Origin: Adiantum capillus-veneris
Lineage: Eukaryota; Streptophyta; Polypodiopsida; Polypodiales; Pteridaceae
DNA length: 62,000 nt
Assembly (NCBI GenBank): GCA_014529385.2
Contig: CM043963.1
Coordinates: 63,787,469-63,849,468, forward strand
Reading direction: 5' to 3'
Positions 44,827 to 56,264 of this stretch are shown piece after piece. The position numbers and the translations under genes are program-made. How positions within the stretch are numbered: the first letter of the stretch is position 1; every line of letters begins with the position of its first letter. The notes beneath the pieces are model-generated. The model saw only the letters and a program-made list of their open reading frames with translations. It searched no databases and was not told the DNA's origin.

Positions 44827-47800
44827 TTGTCAAGGATTGTTTCAGGAGAATCACCTAAAAGGGTAGACGATGATTTACCAGATGCCTATTTGTTCTCCAT
44901 AGAAATGATACCTAGACGGTCGGAAAACATTGTGTCATTAATGAAAATAGCTCAAGTAGATTCACAAATACCACTTCTTATCACAATCGGATTAATCGAG
45001 CAATCGGCTATGTATCAATTACTAGCTGGAAGGCTATACAAAAGAAATCGAGATGGAGTATTGCTCTTATGCATTAACCTTGAAGAAAAAGAACAGTACC
45101 TAAGTCAAGCACATGTTACCATAGTAGGACTTCACTTTGCGAAAGACCAAACTATGCAATGAATCTTGAGACTTGAAGTATTTTGGCCGACTATGAGGAG
45201 AGATGTTAGATCTTTTGTAAAGGATTGCCCTCAATGTCAAAAACAAACACCCATTCCTCATGTAACATTGTTTCAAATGTCACCTGTTCCTAAGTGGAGT
45301 AAGTATCTGATTACTTACTTATCGAACCAAACATTTCCTGAGGATATGAGTAAATGCCGTCAAAGAGCAATTGAAACTGAAGCAAGAGACTATGCTCTTA
45401 TGGGGAACCAATTGTATCGGAGAGGTAAAGATCAACATTTGCGTCTTTGTGCAAATGAAAACGAGTATATTCCGATTATAGAACAAACACATGCTAGATT
45501 AGCTGGAGGTCACTTTTCTAGTGAGACCACTGCAAGAGCAATCTTGATGGCAGGCATATGGTGGCCAACACTTTTTGCAGATGCCAAAGAATATGTTCAA
45601 AGATGTGATGCTTGTCAACGAGAAAAAATGCCAACATGAGTAGATAGCATGCCCTTAAGACCAATGATGGGAGCTAGAGCTTTTGCAAAATGGGATATAG
45701 ATTTTGTTGGACCAATACAACCACGTGCTTATAGAACCCAAGCTCAATACATCATTGTAGCTACGGACTATTTGACCAAGTGGACCGAGGCTAAAGCAAC
45801 TCAAAAGAATGATGCCAGAACCACTACTACATTCTTATATGAGTATGTATTCACAAGATATGGACTACCAATAGAGATTGTCAGTGATCAGGGAACTCAT
45901 TTTCTCAATGAAGTAATAGAGTATTTGCTTAATGAGTTTATGGTCATCCATAACAAATAAGCTCCCTATCACCCACAAGCAAACAGACAAGCTAATCATA
46001 CAAATAAAATTCTTAGCTCGGTGCTGACTAAAGTGGTTAATTCAAGAAGAAAAAACTGGGAAATGAATCTCCATGCTGCTCTATGGGCTTATCAAGTTTC
46101 ATTCAAAACAGCTCTAAATGCTACACCCTTTAACTTTGTTTATGGTCTTGATGCCATACTTCCAATAGAATTTCTATTGTCGACATTACGGGTAGCACAA
46201 AATCTTGAGTGGACTGGACATGAATTGTTAGAAAGACTTGAAGATTTGGAAAAGATAGACGAGCAAAGGCTAACTGTTGTAGCTCATATCTATGCACAAA
46301 AGCGGAAACAAAAACAATTTTTTGATTCCCACTTAATCACAAAAATATTCAAGAAAGGAGACTTCGTTCTAGTGTATTCCCTTAACACTAGAATGGTAAC
46401 AGGACACTTTTATGTCCTTGGACACTTTTGTGTCTTGTTAAGTGACCATTTTGCTTGAATTATTTGAAGAGTATGAAAATGAATTTCTAGGTGCTATATA
46501 TCCACAAAGTTGCCTTATGAGCTGAAAAAAACTTAGCATTTTTTTTGGAGTATCGATCTCACCATTAACCTTACTCTTGCACAACATTTTTGAACCTAAA
46601 CTGTGTGAAAAAACGGGTCCTATTTTTGGATTTTTTTCAATTTTTGGCAACTATACCACTCTAAACTTCATGTTTGTGAGGTTTAGATGGCTAGAGGTTA
46701 GGACTTCATAGTTCTCAACATGTTTTGATGCTTGTAGGGAGAGCTAAGTGTTAAAATTGAAAGTTATGACCAATTTACAAGAATTGCATAATCCTATTTT
46801 TTGGCCAAAATTAGCACTTTTATGATTTTTTTGGTGGCTTTCTTGATATCCAAATTCAATTTTGATTGTGTAAGTGTAATGTATAAAATAAAGCTAATCT
46901 TCCTTGAGTTTTGGGGGACCTAATATGCTATATAGCATAGTATATAATGATGGTTGATTTTTTGATTTCTGAAGAATACGATACATTTTAGAGTAGCAAG
47001 TATAACTTTCTCAATATTGCTAGTTTTTTAGGCCAATTGTGTATATTTTGTAGGTAGTAACCATATCTAATCATAGACTACAAACTTGGCTAGATATTGA
47101 GTAGTTTCTATGGTTTTCTAGAGGTCATAATGCTAAACCCAGTTTTTTCATGTTTGCTGTATTTAGCACTTTATCATTGCCCCCAAGGTTCCAATTCTAA
47201 GAGATCGATTATCCTTTTGACATGCTCCATGGCTCCTTTTAAATCCAAACTCCCAAAGGAAACTAAGAAAACATGTATATAGTATTTGTATTGAGCGTGA
47301 CTATAGAAACTTTGATGATAGGTCCGCAGAATGGCAAAAATGCAACTTTTTTGTACCTATTTTTTTTGCCCAAAAAAAAATTAGTGAGGTAAAAGCAACC
47401 ATATGTTTTGGTCACCAACCCATTGAAGTTAACGGGGCATTTTATCTCATGTCCTACAAAAATCCCCACTCTTATTTATATGCAATCAACCGGAAGAAAT
47501 TGCTGTTTTGGGCAAAATGCACTGGTCCATCAACTTTGGAGGCTTGTAGTGACCAAGGGATGAGAAAAATTACAAGTTTCTCATTTTTTCCATATGTAGT
47601 AGTTATTGAACTATAAGCTCGTGAAAGGATTTTTCAAAATGAGTGGATCTACTATGGTTTTGGAATTTTTTTCCAAAACCCTGAAAGGACACTTTTATGT
47701 CCTGTTAGGTTACCATTCTAGTGTTAAGCAACACATTCCCAAGTTTAAGAAAAAGGGAAACGGACCATTTATCATTGAGGTGTATCTCCAAGTGGAGCGG

Positions 47801-47885
47801 TAAAATTGTCCATCCTAGATGGTGAACCAATGGCTAATTGGATTAGTGGATGTCGTTTGAAGAAATACAATTTGCCACTAACCAA
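44827..47885 (+). pseudogene. Integrase of copy R with duplicated H2C2 finger, split by a 1.34-kb insertion
   Basis: First finger: QAHVTIVGLHFAKDQTMQ and DCPQCQKQTPIPHVT (TGA at 45160-45162 between them). Second finger: QTHARLAGGHFSSETTAR, IWWPTLFADAKEYV and RCDACQREK. Core: WDIDFVGPIQP (Asp), IVSDQGTHFLNEV (Asp) and APYHPQANRQANHTNKIL, where the catalytic Glu is replaced. The C-terminal part FKKGDFVLVYSL is cut at 46385 and resumes after 47727 as KQHIPKFKKKGNGPFIIE and LDGEPMANWISGCRLKKYN. The enzyme would be inactive. Confidence 0.8.
46386..47723. mobile_element. 1338-bp non-autonomous TIR element flanked by TTAA
   Basis: The left end reads CACTAGAATGGTAAC and the right end is its reverse complement (GTTACCATTCTAGTG). 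TTAA lies on both sides (46382-46385 and 47724-47727). Copy L has an uninterrupted CCCTTAAGCAACAC at the homologous place, so the empty site is visible in the same window. Subterminal hairpins GGACACTTTTATGTCC occur near both ends (about 46401 and 47687). There is no coding capacity. The CACTA-like termini with a 4-bp TTAA duplication do not fit the usual 2-3 bp duplication of CACTA elements. Confidence 0.9.
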
Positions 47886-48480
47886 TGAATTGCTAGAGAG
47901 AATGCATGCAGCCAAACAAAGGAAGATCAAACGACAACAGGTTATTGATGAAACCCAAGAGGAAGCAAGGCTTCGGGTTCTGAAGCGAAAAGCTGCTCTC
48001 AAGAATCAATAGATACCGATTCCCATCAACACTTTGGAAATAGATGATCGACAATGGGAATTACCTAAAGATGCAGTTTTAACAGATGTGACTGGTTGGA
48101 TGGAATGGACCTGCGCATCAAAGTACATCTCAACAATCATAGCACCAATGCTTTGGTTGACACAAGAGATAGATTAAATGCAGTCAGTTGTTCCACATAC
48201 AAGAAGGCAACAAGTCAAGCATTGACGGCAGGAATAGTGACAATCAAAGGATGCAACAAGAACCCAACTCCAACATTGGGAGTAGTGAACTTGAACGTGA
48301 TACTACATGGATGTTCATGTCCTCATCAGTTTGTATGCTTACCAGATGAACACATGAATGAGACGATGATTCTTGGAATTCCCTGGATGCATACATACAA
48401 AGCAGTACCAGATTGAGATACGAATCAGCTAAAGCTATCACCTAAAGGAGGGCAACTCATTGTTCCAATTGCACCAAGCA
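47886..48480 (+). pseudogene. Second retropepsin-like protease of copy R, downstream of integrase
   Basis: Starts with the basic helix ELLERMHAAKQRKIKRQQVI and RLRVLKRKAAL. Then DLRIKVHLNNHSTNALVDTR (the DTG is now DTR), TLGVVNLNVILHGCSCPHQF, and ETMILGIPWMHTYK. It is the same domain as 23640-23042 in copy L, where DTGA is intact, so the feature belongs to the family and not to one damaged copy. Confidence 0.65.
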
Positions 48481-48559
48481 AGAAGATCGACTACTTCGTG
48501 GCTTGGTCTGCTGGTTACTTAGTAATCAGCAGACCAAGCCACGAAGTAGTCGATCTTCT
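48481..48559. repeat. 79-bp near-perfect palindrome
   Basis: A 33-nt arm (48481-48513, starting AGAAGATCGACTACTTCGTG) is the exact reverse complement of 48527-48559. The centre TTACTTAGTAA is itself palindromic, leaving one mismatch pair and a one-base loop. Copy L has only the right-arm sequence in this position. Confidence 0.95.
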
Positions 48560-49124
48560 CCATCTCCTCGACAATCAAATGCTACATATAGCATGCAAGG
48601 AGTCATGCAAATTTGGGTACCAAAAGCACAGCTTAAGGATAAACTGATTCAGATCTGGGTGCCTAAAACTTCACCAATGAAACAAAAGAAGGTTCCAAGG
48701 GTTCGAACACAGAGACGAGCATCTCCGAGCAAGGAACCTAACATGGAAATGGTTTGGAAGAAAAAGGAGCACTTATCTTCTCCACAACCCGCGAAACCAA
48801 TCAAGCAATGGAGAGTTAAGTCTCAATAGACTCCACCACACCATGCAGCACCACGCCGACCAAATTACCAATGGTGAGAAAAAGCTTGACAACAGTCAAA
48901 AGTGCTACCAACACCTCAAGCAATCAGTGTGCTAAAGAATCTTGATGGTATAATCAAACAGAGAGCACACAAACTACAAGATATTCTCTTTGGAAGACAT
49001 CAACAACAAACCTCGACATCGAAAACCCTTGAGTTAATTACTCAAGACCCAGGTCTTGCACATCATATTGGTTTGAATTGCATTGATCTTCATATCATGG
49101 TAGAGCCAGCCACAACTATGAATA
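48560..49124 (+). pseudogene. C-terminal tail of the copy R pol polyprotein
   Basis: Basic, Ser/Pro-rich segment (KQKKVPRVRTQRRASPSKEP, AKPIKQWRVKSQ), then LDGIIKQRAHKLQDILFGRH and LELITQDPGLAHHIGLNCID. It corresponds to 23040-22381 of copy L. No known domain. Confidence 0.5.
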
Positions 49125-50078
49125 TGTTGACCGCTGGGTCAACAACACAACATAACTCAAGTTTCATACCAAAGTCTTATCTTTTGCGAGTTATGAAATG
49201 TTGCGGATTATGGCTATAAACGTCATTTGTAATTCGTAGTTATTCTAGTTTCACAAGCCGGGGTGCAATGGCACTTCCAGATTGTAAATACAAAGCCATT
49301 TGACCCTTTCAACCCCATTTTTGGTTAAACCTAAGGTAGCCTTAGTATATAAGGTACCTAGGTCATTTTGTAAGAAGACTTTAATCATAATCAAACTTTA
49401 GCACTGCCGTCTACTGTGTGTGAGAGAGAAAGAGAGTGAGCGTGAGCTTCATCCTCTCGCTACGCCCGGCTCGCTCAACGCATTGGAGATCGGACTGCAC
49501 CATTGCTGTAGGCTCGAGGAGAGCTACGTGACAACGCCAAGCATTCCACGCGAGACGAAGCGCACATGCTGACGCATCTACGAGCTATTTGTGGCCGTAG
49601 TGTATCAAACGATGTTTGTTTTCTGCATGCTAGTAGTCTATAGAATCGTGGCGACATAAGCTACGCATAGGTACTCATAAATTTTAGTTTCAGGCACTTT
49701 CAAAATTCTGTTCTGTCATCCTACGCGTTTTCCGCAGATGGGTTTAGAGTGAGGGTTTTGAGTGTAGAAGCTTAGGGACAGGTGTATCCTAGTGAGGGGA
49801 TGGTGTTCCTTAAGTTTCGTACGATTCTGGCATGATTAGGTGAGTTACCTTCCGTATGTGTGTATGTGGCTAGGTGGTGTAGTTGAGAGCAGTGAGGTTC
49901 TTGATTGTGGTTTAGTTGGCCTTCCAGGGTGTTGTATGTGTAGAATGGTCTCAGCTTGACAAGCTAAGAGATTTCCTCCGTGTGCCTATCGTGTCATCTG
50001 TGTCCTCGATTGACATTATGTTGATCTAGGTAGTGTTTGCATGCACTTCATGGGTGTGTGAGTTGCTCCCGTCCAACA
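49125..50078 (+). mobile_element. Solo LTR of the copy R family
   Basis: TGTTG at the left and CAACA at the right, with AATA/ATA flanks (short target duplication, exact length ambiguous). It contains CTTCCAGATTGTA (from 49274) and a TATA box (49346-49352), at offsets close to those in the 5' LTR 35743-36685. In copy L the flanking sequences are contiguous, so this is an insertion relative to L. No polypurine tract precedes it, so it is unlikely to be the 3' LTR of copy R itself. Confidence 0.65.
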
Positions 50079-52373
50079 ATATAGACACGGCTTTTCAACC
50101 CATGCACACAGTCGTCCCAGAGTACGCCATCTAGGAGGGGTAGAAGGGCACTAAGGACTAAGAACTAGGTACGAAGTAATTAAGGGCAATGTTTGAAAAG
50201 GGAGGAAAAAGTTCTATGTTAATGTGTGATTTTTTACAAAATTACCTAATAATGCCCTTATAATTCATTATCAAAGGAAAATTCAGAGATAATATCTCCC
50301 CGATGAGTGTAAATAGTGTATATACTATCAAAAAATAATCAAAAGTAGTCCTTTTTAAAGTATTTTTCATCATTTTTGTTGATAATGAGGCTTAAAAATA
50401 GAGAAATCCAACAAAAACAATAAAGCCCTGTTTTCCAAGGAATTTTCTTAATTATTGGATTTTTACTTTATTTTTTATGAGCATTTTGCTATTTTCTTTG
50501 ATTTTTTCAAATAAACAGGTCAAAAATTAATAATAAATAGTAGGGAAGCTCATATGGAAAAACGGAAGACACAATGGTGATCAGAAAGACAAGGTGGACA
50601 AGCACAAAATTTTTCAATGAAATCAGAAGATGGAAGCGGGAAGCCTAAATTAGGCGCCCAGGCCTACTTTTGCAAAATTCTTGCAGAATGAGCTGTAGGA
50701 ATCCGATCAGGGAAATTTTCGAGTCTAACATAGATTTCACGGTCTAGTAGTACTAACGAGGAAATCTGGGAAAATTTCGTTCGGGAAGTCCGAGTATAGA
50801 TATGGATGGTAAGCTAAAACCACCTCATTTCCACTTGGAGCCTTTGTAGAGAGAGATTTCGGCCTCTTTTCGTGCGACTTTTTCGGAGCCCACAGTTGAC
50901 CATTTTCAGCGCCGTCTCACACGAGACATGAGGGGTAAGTTCTTTACTTGACAATGATCCATTTTGTACGGCCGGTAGCTAGTCTAAAGCCCTAGAAAAA
51001 ACCCTAGAAATCGAGTAGTGCACGAAGACTTACGACCTAAAATTGACCATAGCGGCCTGCCAGCTTGACCAAATCGGATGGGATTTGAACCATAGCATGC
51101 CCTAACATAATAGAACCTCTCTATACCATCAGATGACCATTCGAATGGGGTCAAGGGGGTCCCTAGTAGAAAAGTTAGGTTTTTGGCAAATGCTAGAATT
51201 CCGACCTGACTCCATAGATGGCTTGCTAATGAGGTCCATATACAATGTATATGATTAGTTTGGTGAAATCCATCAAGCAAAGCCCTCGAAAAGTAGAAAA
51301 CGGCTTGAAGGTTACAAAGCATCAAATTCGACATACGAGGTTAAACTGACTCCAAATGAGCCAGAATTGGACAGGTTGCTTCAAGACTATGTTACGGACA
51401 AGTCCAAAGCCTCAAAGTTGACCGACCAACCCAACCGACAGAGTAGTCAAAAAACCAGGGATTTCAGAGTCGGCAGAGCACAAAGTGATGCCGGCATGAC
51501 CAAACTTGACCAAATTCAATTTTGGACTTGTATTAGGTGTATAAAACATGTCTAGGTCAAAATTTGTAGGTTTTGCAAAGTTTTTGTCACTGTGGTAAAT
51601 AATCACGATTATTTACTTTTGCATCAGTTTTGCTTAGAAATTTTCAAATCACCTTACCTATCATGTGTACACACCTATTACATGCCAAAAATCAAGTATG
51701 AGCCAAAATGATCACCCATTACTTGTAAAATTACCAAAAAACTCAAAGAAGTCTTTGCAAGCCAAAATTTGGGTTATGGACCACATTTCTTAATCCAAAT
51801 CACTTCAAATCTCATAACCAAGGTCCATACAATGCCTAGAACCAATTTGTACAAAAAATTGTCAATTTTGGAAGAAAAGTTAAGAATCGCGATTATTTAC
51901 TTTCTGGTCAAAATTGGGGAATTTGGATATTTTGTCATCATACATCCAAAGTACATGATGTGTTAAGCCCACTAGCCAATTTTGAATCAATTTGGACCTC
52001 AAAATCTCAAATTTCCTTTATATCTACTGTTTCAGAGACTTAGAGCCAAATCAGGTACCATTTTCACCCTGTGCATCCAAATGAGCCCATATTTCACTCA
52101 GAGCATGTATTTGGTATATACTTCAAGCCTATAAAGCCAAGTATGCAGAAAGTTGAAAATTCTCCTCAGCTGTAAATAATCGCGATTATTTACTTTGGTT
52201 GCAAATTTTTGTTTTGACCATACAGTTTTGTTCCTTGCATGTTTTTATGTATCTTTGCTTGTTCAAAAATTGATTTGAAGCAAATTGGACCAATTTGTCA
52301 GCATTTCAGTCTAAAAGGACATTTCAGAGCAATAAATCTACTAACTTTGCACTCTATTCACTGAACAGGAGCC
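50079..52373 (+). other. 3' spacer of copy R with palindrome array and short conserved frame
   Basis: Colinear with the copy L spacer. A short frame at about 51283-51470 encodes KRLEGYKASNSTYEVKLTP and LDRLLQDYVTDKSKASK. The rest is AT-rich and non-coding. Just before the accessory gene is ACTGAACAG, a possible splice acceptor, so the accessory gene may have been expressed from spliced RNA (inference). Confidence 0.5.
51595..52193. repeat. 3'-spacer palindrome array of copy R (three copies)
   Basis: Palindrome copies at 51595-51616, 51879-51900 (one arm changed) and 52172-52193 (perfect dyad), spaced 284 and 293 bp. Confidence 0.9.
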
Positions 52374-55118
52374 ATGCAAGTAGCAGAGAGAGCCAAGAAG
52401 AAGCTAAACAAAAGAGAAACTACAAGGACTGCCCGCGTATCAACTAGACCCCGAGTCAGTCAAAGCAGCAAAGGCATCCTACCTTTCTAGAGAAGAGCTA
52501 GAAGAGCACCACACTACAGTTTTCGCTGGCAGGTTCAAAAGTGAAGAAGGGCATCAAGTGGAGTTGCAACTCCTGCCCAAAGAAGTCTATGTAGGTAGCT
52601 GCTAAACCAAAAACCAAGGAAGCTAACCCCACAGGCTGGGGCTCACGCATTTCTACAAACAAGATCCTTGCGGAGTGGACTTTCAAGAAGCTTACGAGCT
52701 TCTATCCACCATCAAAGAAGACGGAACCGCATAGATATCAGACACCGAAGGGAACAAGGTCAAAGTAGTGATCACAAAAGAGATAGTGGGAGAGCCACTC
52801 AGACTGCCCACTGAAGGAATGACCATGCGGGCAAGAGACAGGAAAACCGCCGGCACATTTACCAAAGAGACAGCCGCGGTTACATTCGTTGATCTTATCC
52901 ACAAACAAGTGGAAGAGGCAGCCTGTTTGTACCACCAACACTTCCATTTTTTGGCAAAAAGGCCACCAAGGTACACTACAATAAATCACGTTGTGGCCAC
53001 CACATTCACTCAGGTTCTCAAGTCGACAACAAGACAGCCCGTGGACCACGTGCAGTATGTCTTGACAACCTTGAAGGGCACCAAGAAGGAAGGAAAAATC
53101 ACGTACTTGGGTGCACTAGAGATCTTGACTCGAATAGCATATCATGCCATCGGCATGGCCAAAAACCTACCGCCTGTCCCTAATCAGAATACATGGATAT
53201 TGGCAGCACAACCCTCTCCCAGAGCTACAAGGTCAGGTAAAAGATCATATAAATCTCATGATGAGTCAACTGATAGCTCATTGAAACGGCACAACAACAA
53301 GAGCTTTGACAATGAAGAAAAGAGAGCTCGGAGAGAAGAGATGAAAAGGAAATCTGTGGCCTCACACCAAGAAGATCCAGCTCAAAAACAAGCACGCTTT
53401 GAAAGAAAGAAACATGCGTACCAGTGCAGTAGGCAAGCACAAGGGAAGGACCCAGAAAAATGGGTACCTGCAGGACTTAAAGGCCCTCGAACAAAGCATC
53501 ATACAAGAAAAGAGGCAGATGATCCAACAGAGCATTCAGAAAGAATGTACCAAGAGGCTGAAGCTCTAAAGTTGAAGGAGGCAAAAGAAGCTGCAAAGAA
53601 AGCCAAGAAAGTGGAAGACCAAAGGCAAACCGAGGAAATGGCTAGCCAAGAGCAAAGTCATGGATCTCCCCGACCCACCTCACTGCCTACAGAACAAAAA
53701 GACCATCCCATGCCTAGCCCGCCATCATCACCTGTAGGCAAAGACACCAATGAAGAAGCAGAGCCTGAGAAAGAGAAAGATTCTGAGTCCACCCAACAAA
53801 CAGAATCTGCACAAGAGGTTGACCACCCCGATGGACAAAAAGAAAAAGATGCAAATGGCCAGAGGAGTTTTGGATCAGAGGGTGCAGGTCATCATTGAAG
53901 ATCAGTCTTCTAGCAGTAAAGGACCCTAAACGCAAATGACAGTAGGAGAATAGGAAACTGCTCTCCAAAAACTCCTAGTAAGATGATGCAGCAACAGAAC
54001 CAAGTTGTTCTCAATTTTTTGGAGATCGTGTCTGATTCTCCAGTACTCTTGTATGCATTGCCTGCCAAAGAGGTTGAAATGCCTAGATTTTTCCCCGCCT
54101 TGTATCCTCATCATCCAGAACCAGTGGATCGGCTCACTTACTTGAGCATCACTAATGAAATCCAAGACTGGTATGAGTGAGCCACTATGGAATGGAAAGC
54201 CTAGCAATCACTCGTCAATGACGCCCTCAAAATGGATATTGTCATGGATCTGCAGGGAGAAATGCAAAAGTTCAAATTTTGTATGGGACAGTGGAAGATA
54301 CAACTCCATGGATTAACGAGGATCACAAATAAATTACTTCAACTGACTTTAGAGTCTTCCAAGATTTCTGAAAAGGATATCACCGCCAAACCAGGACTGG
54401 GACCACAATACAGAGAAATGGCTAAGATTCTCTTTGAAGCTAGAATTAAGACAAATTAGCCTCTTCCACAGGGATGGATCCACATAGCCTTGCATTGTTA
54501 TAAATTGGCTAGAACCTGTCTGACAAAGGACAAACGCAGTTTTTATGATCCCGACACCAAAACCTACAACGCCCTCATGCCTTATGAATTTGATATGTCC
54601 ACTAAAATGTGGGATCAGCTTGAGCAGGAGGCCATTTACAGACTTCCGCAGGGATGGATCCACATAGCCTTGCATTGTTATAAATTGGCTAGAACCTGTC
54701 TGACAAAGGACAAACGCAGTTTTTATGATCCCGACACCAAAACCTACAACGCCCTCATGCCTTACGAATTTGATATGTCCACTAAAATGTGGGATCAGCT
54801 TGAGCAGGAGGCCATTTACAGACTTATCTAGAAGGACAATGCTAGCACTGGGACTTCTGAGGCACCAACAAAGAACAAGGGCCAGAGAAAGCGGGTTTAG
54901 TGGAAGGATACTGGGTAGTTCCATCTCAGAATCAGACGATGGATTTTTCCAACCATCCAGTAGGCGGTGTTGGAATCTCCTTGGCTGGACACCCTTGGAA
55001 TTACAACTATATAGGTGTCAAGCACTGGTCAAGCATGAAGTATGGTATAAAGCTAGCAATACCAAAAGAGTACTATCATGAGGAACATCAACGAACTCAA
55101 AAAATCAAAAGGGTTTAG
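52374..55118 (+). pseudogene. 3' accessory gene of copy R
   Basis: Start at about 52374 (MQVAERAKKKLN), then frameshifts until 52768. A long open frame 52768-53898 follows: ITKEIVGEPLRLPTEGMTMR, LYHQHFHFLAKRPPRYTT, GKITYLGALEILTRIAYHAI, a Lys/Arg/Glu-rich coil (LKLKEAKEAAKKAKKVEDQ) and a Pro/Ser/Glu tail. Further pieces are FLEIVSDSPVLLYALPAKEV, MQKFKFCMGQWKIQLHGLTR, a duplicated 60-residue unit and [20 protein letters not shown] ending at 55118. It is sense to pol and placed after it. I do not recognise a domain. The first half vaguely recalls plant Athila-type ORF1 or 'putative plant transposon protein' sequences. A structural or nuclear role is possible but unproven. Confidence 0.6.
54469..54828 (+). 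repeat. Recent in-frame 180-bp tandem duplication
   Basis: CAGGGATGGATCCACATAGC starts at 54469 and again at 54649. The only change I noticed within the unit is TTATGAA versus TTACGAA. Each unit encodes 60 residues (WIHIALHCYKLARTCLTKDK onwards) of the accessory protein. Confidence 0.95.
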
Positions 55119-55740
55119 GGTTCAGGGTTTTGGTGGATTTTTTTTTCCAGTCAGAAGGAAATTTTGGATTATACAAAAATTCAAGAAAGAAGGGAAGGAT
55201 GTAGAAGGCGAGGACACTCCCAACAGGCGAGAACTGCCCCTTAGAAGGCCGACCAAAATGGGAAGCGAGAACAGCTACACTGGCAGTAATTACCTAAGTT
55301 ACTATACGCAGTTACTGTGGTAACTTTTGAGAGCTATAAATAGGACCCGCTACACTGTAATTGGGCTTCTTGGCTTTTTCGCTTTTGGCTTTCTAAACAC
55401 TTTTGATTTACGAGCTCTTAGCTTCTAGATTCACCCTGTAATCATTTACTCCTGTAATCAATCCTCAGACTTCATCATAGCTTAAGCATGTTCTATATTG
55501 TACTAATTATCCTTGAGCTATTAATTTGAATCTGCAAATACCATTTCCAGTATTCCAATTATGTCTTTCATTTCAGTATATCATTCCAATTTAGTTCTCT
55601 ATTTGAGTCTAGTACTCTGTTTCAGTCCTCACTAATTGAACTGCATAGATAATCAGTAGCTCTGAACTCTAACACTGGAATAAGCTGTCTGAAGAGACCA
55701 GCTCCCATTCCAAAGAGTGAAAATATTGATGTAAGATATG
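55119..55740 (+). other. Possible LTR or promoter segment after the accessory gene
   Basis: A purine-rich run AAGAAAGAAGGGAAGGA (about 55182-55198) is followed by TGTAGAAGG and, 135 bp on, a TATA box CTATAAATAGG. This is the arrangement of a polypurine tract and U3. It does not resemble the 5' LTR at 35743-36685, so I do not call it the 3' LTR of copy R. Confidence 0.3.
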
Positions 55741-56059
55741 AATGAGTTATTCGTTGAGCATTTACTAAACTGAGTAATGTAGGCATTGATTGAAAAATAG
55801 GCTTTTATGGGAGATGTATTCTAAGATTTGACAATCTTGTGAATAACTTGTTATAAATAGCCAATGTAACTCTTGTGGTTATTTCTTGATCATAATTTTA
55901 TTTGCCATATTTTTTATCAATTAACATTGTGTTGTTCACAAGTTGTTGATAACATTGCTCAAGAGTGAGAAGAAAAATGACGGAGGAGAATGCATATATA
56001 ATTGTATATGAATGTATGTATATAAGCAAAGAAAGCTCAAGAAAAGAATAGACCACAAC

Positions 56060-56060
<1 letters not shown>

Positions 56061-56154
<94 letters not shown>
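56061..56154. repeat. (GA)n microsatellite
   Basis: About 47 uninterrupted GA units. Confidence 0.95.
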
Positions 56155-56157
<3 letters not shown>

Positions 56158-56264
56158 CGTACGTGTATTCTTGTGAATGTTCCTATCTTAAAAGATGTTT
56201 TGAATTCAATCTATAGATTAACAATATGAAGAAAATATAGTCTTTTGAGCCGTTTTTTTGTTTT

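Larger units (their letters stand above)
35743..55118 (+). mobile_element. Copy R: giant Tat/Athila-like Ty3/gypsy retrotransposon with nested insertions
   Basis: 5' LTR (35743-36685), PBS (36688-36705), leader with palindrome array, gag, protease, RT, RNase H, integrase, second protease, spacer with palindrome array, and accessory gene to about 55118. It carries a TTAA-flanked TIR element (46386-47723) and a solo LTR (49125-50078). Without these the internal region is about 16 kb, long even for the group. Most frames have stops and the integrase Glu is lost (NRQANHTNK where copy L has NGQVEHMNK). No 3' LTR matching 35743-36685 was found. Confidence 0.85.

Noticed and set aside
46386-47723. 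piggyBac element because of TTAA
   Set aside because: The termini are CACTAG and not the CCC-type ends usual for piggyBac, and no transposase is present.
49125-50078. True 3' LTR of copy R
   Set aside because: No polypurine tract precedes it, copy L is contiguous across the site, and R-type accessory sequence continues beyond it.
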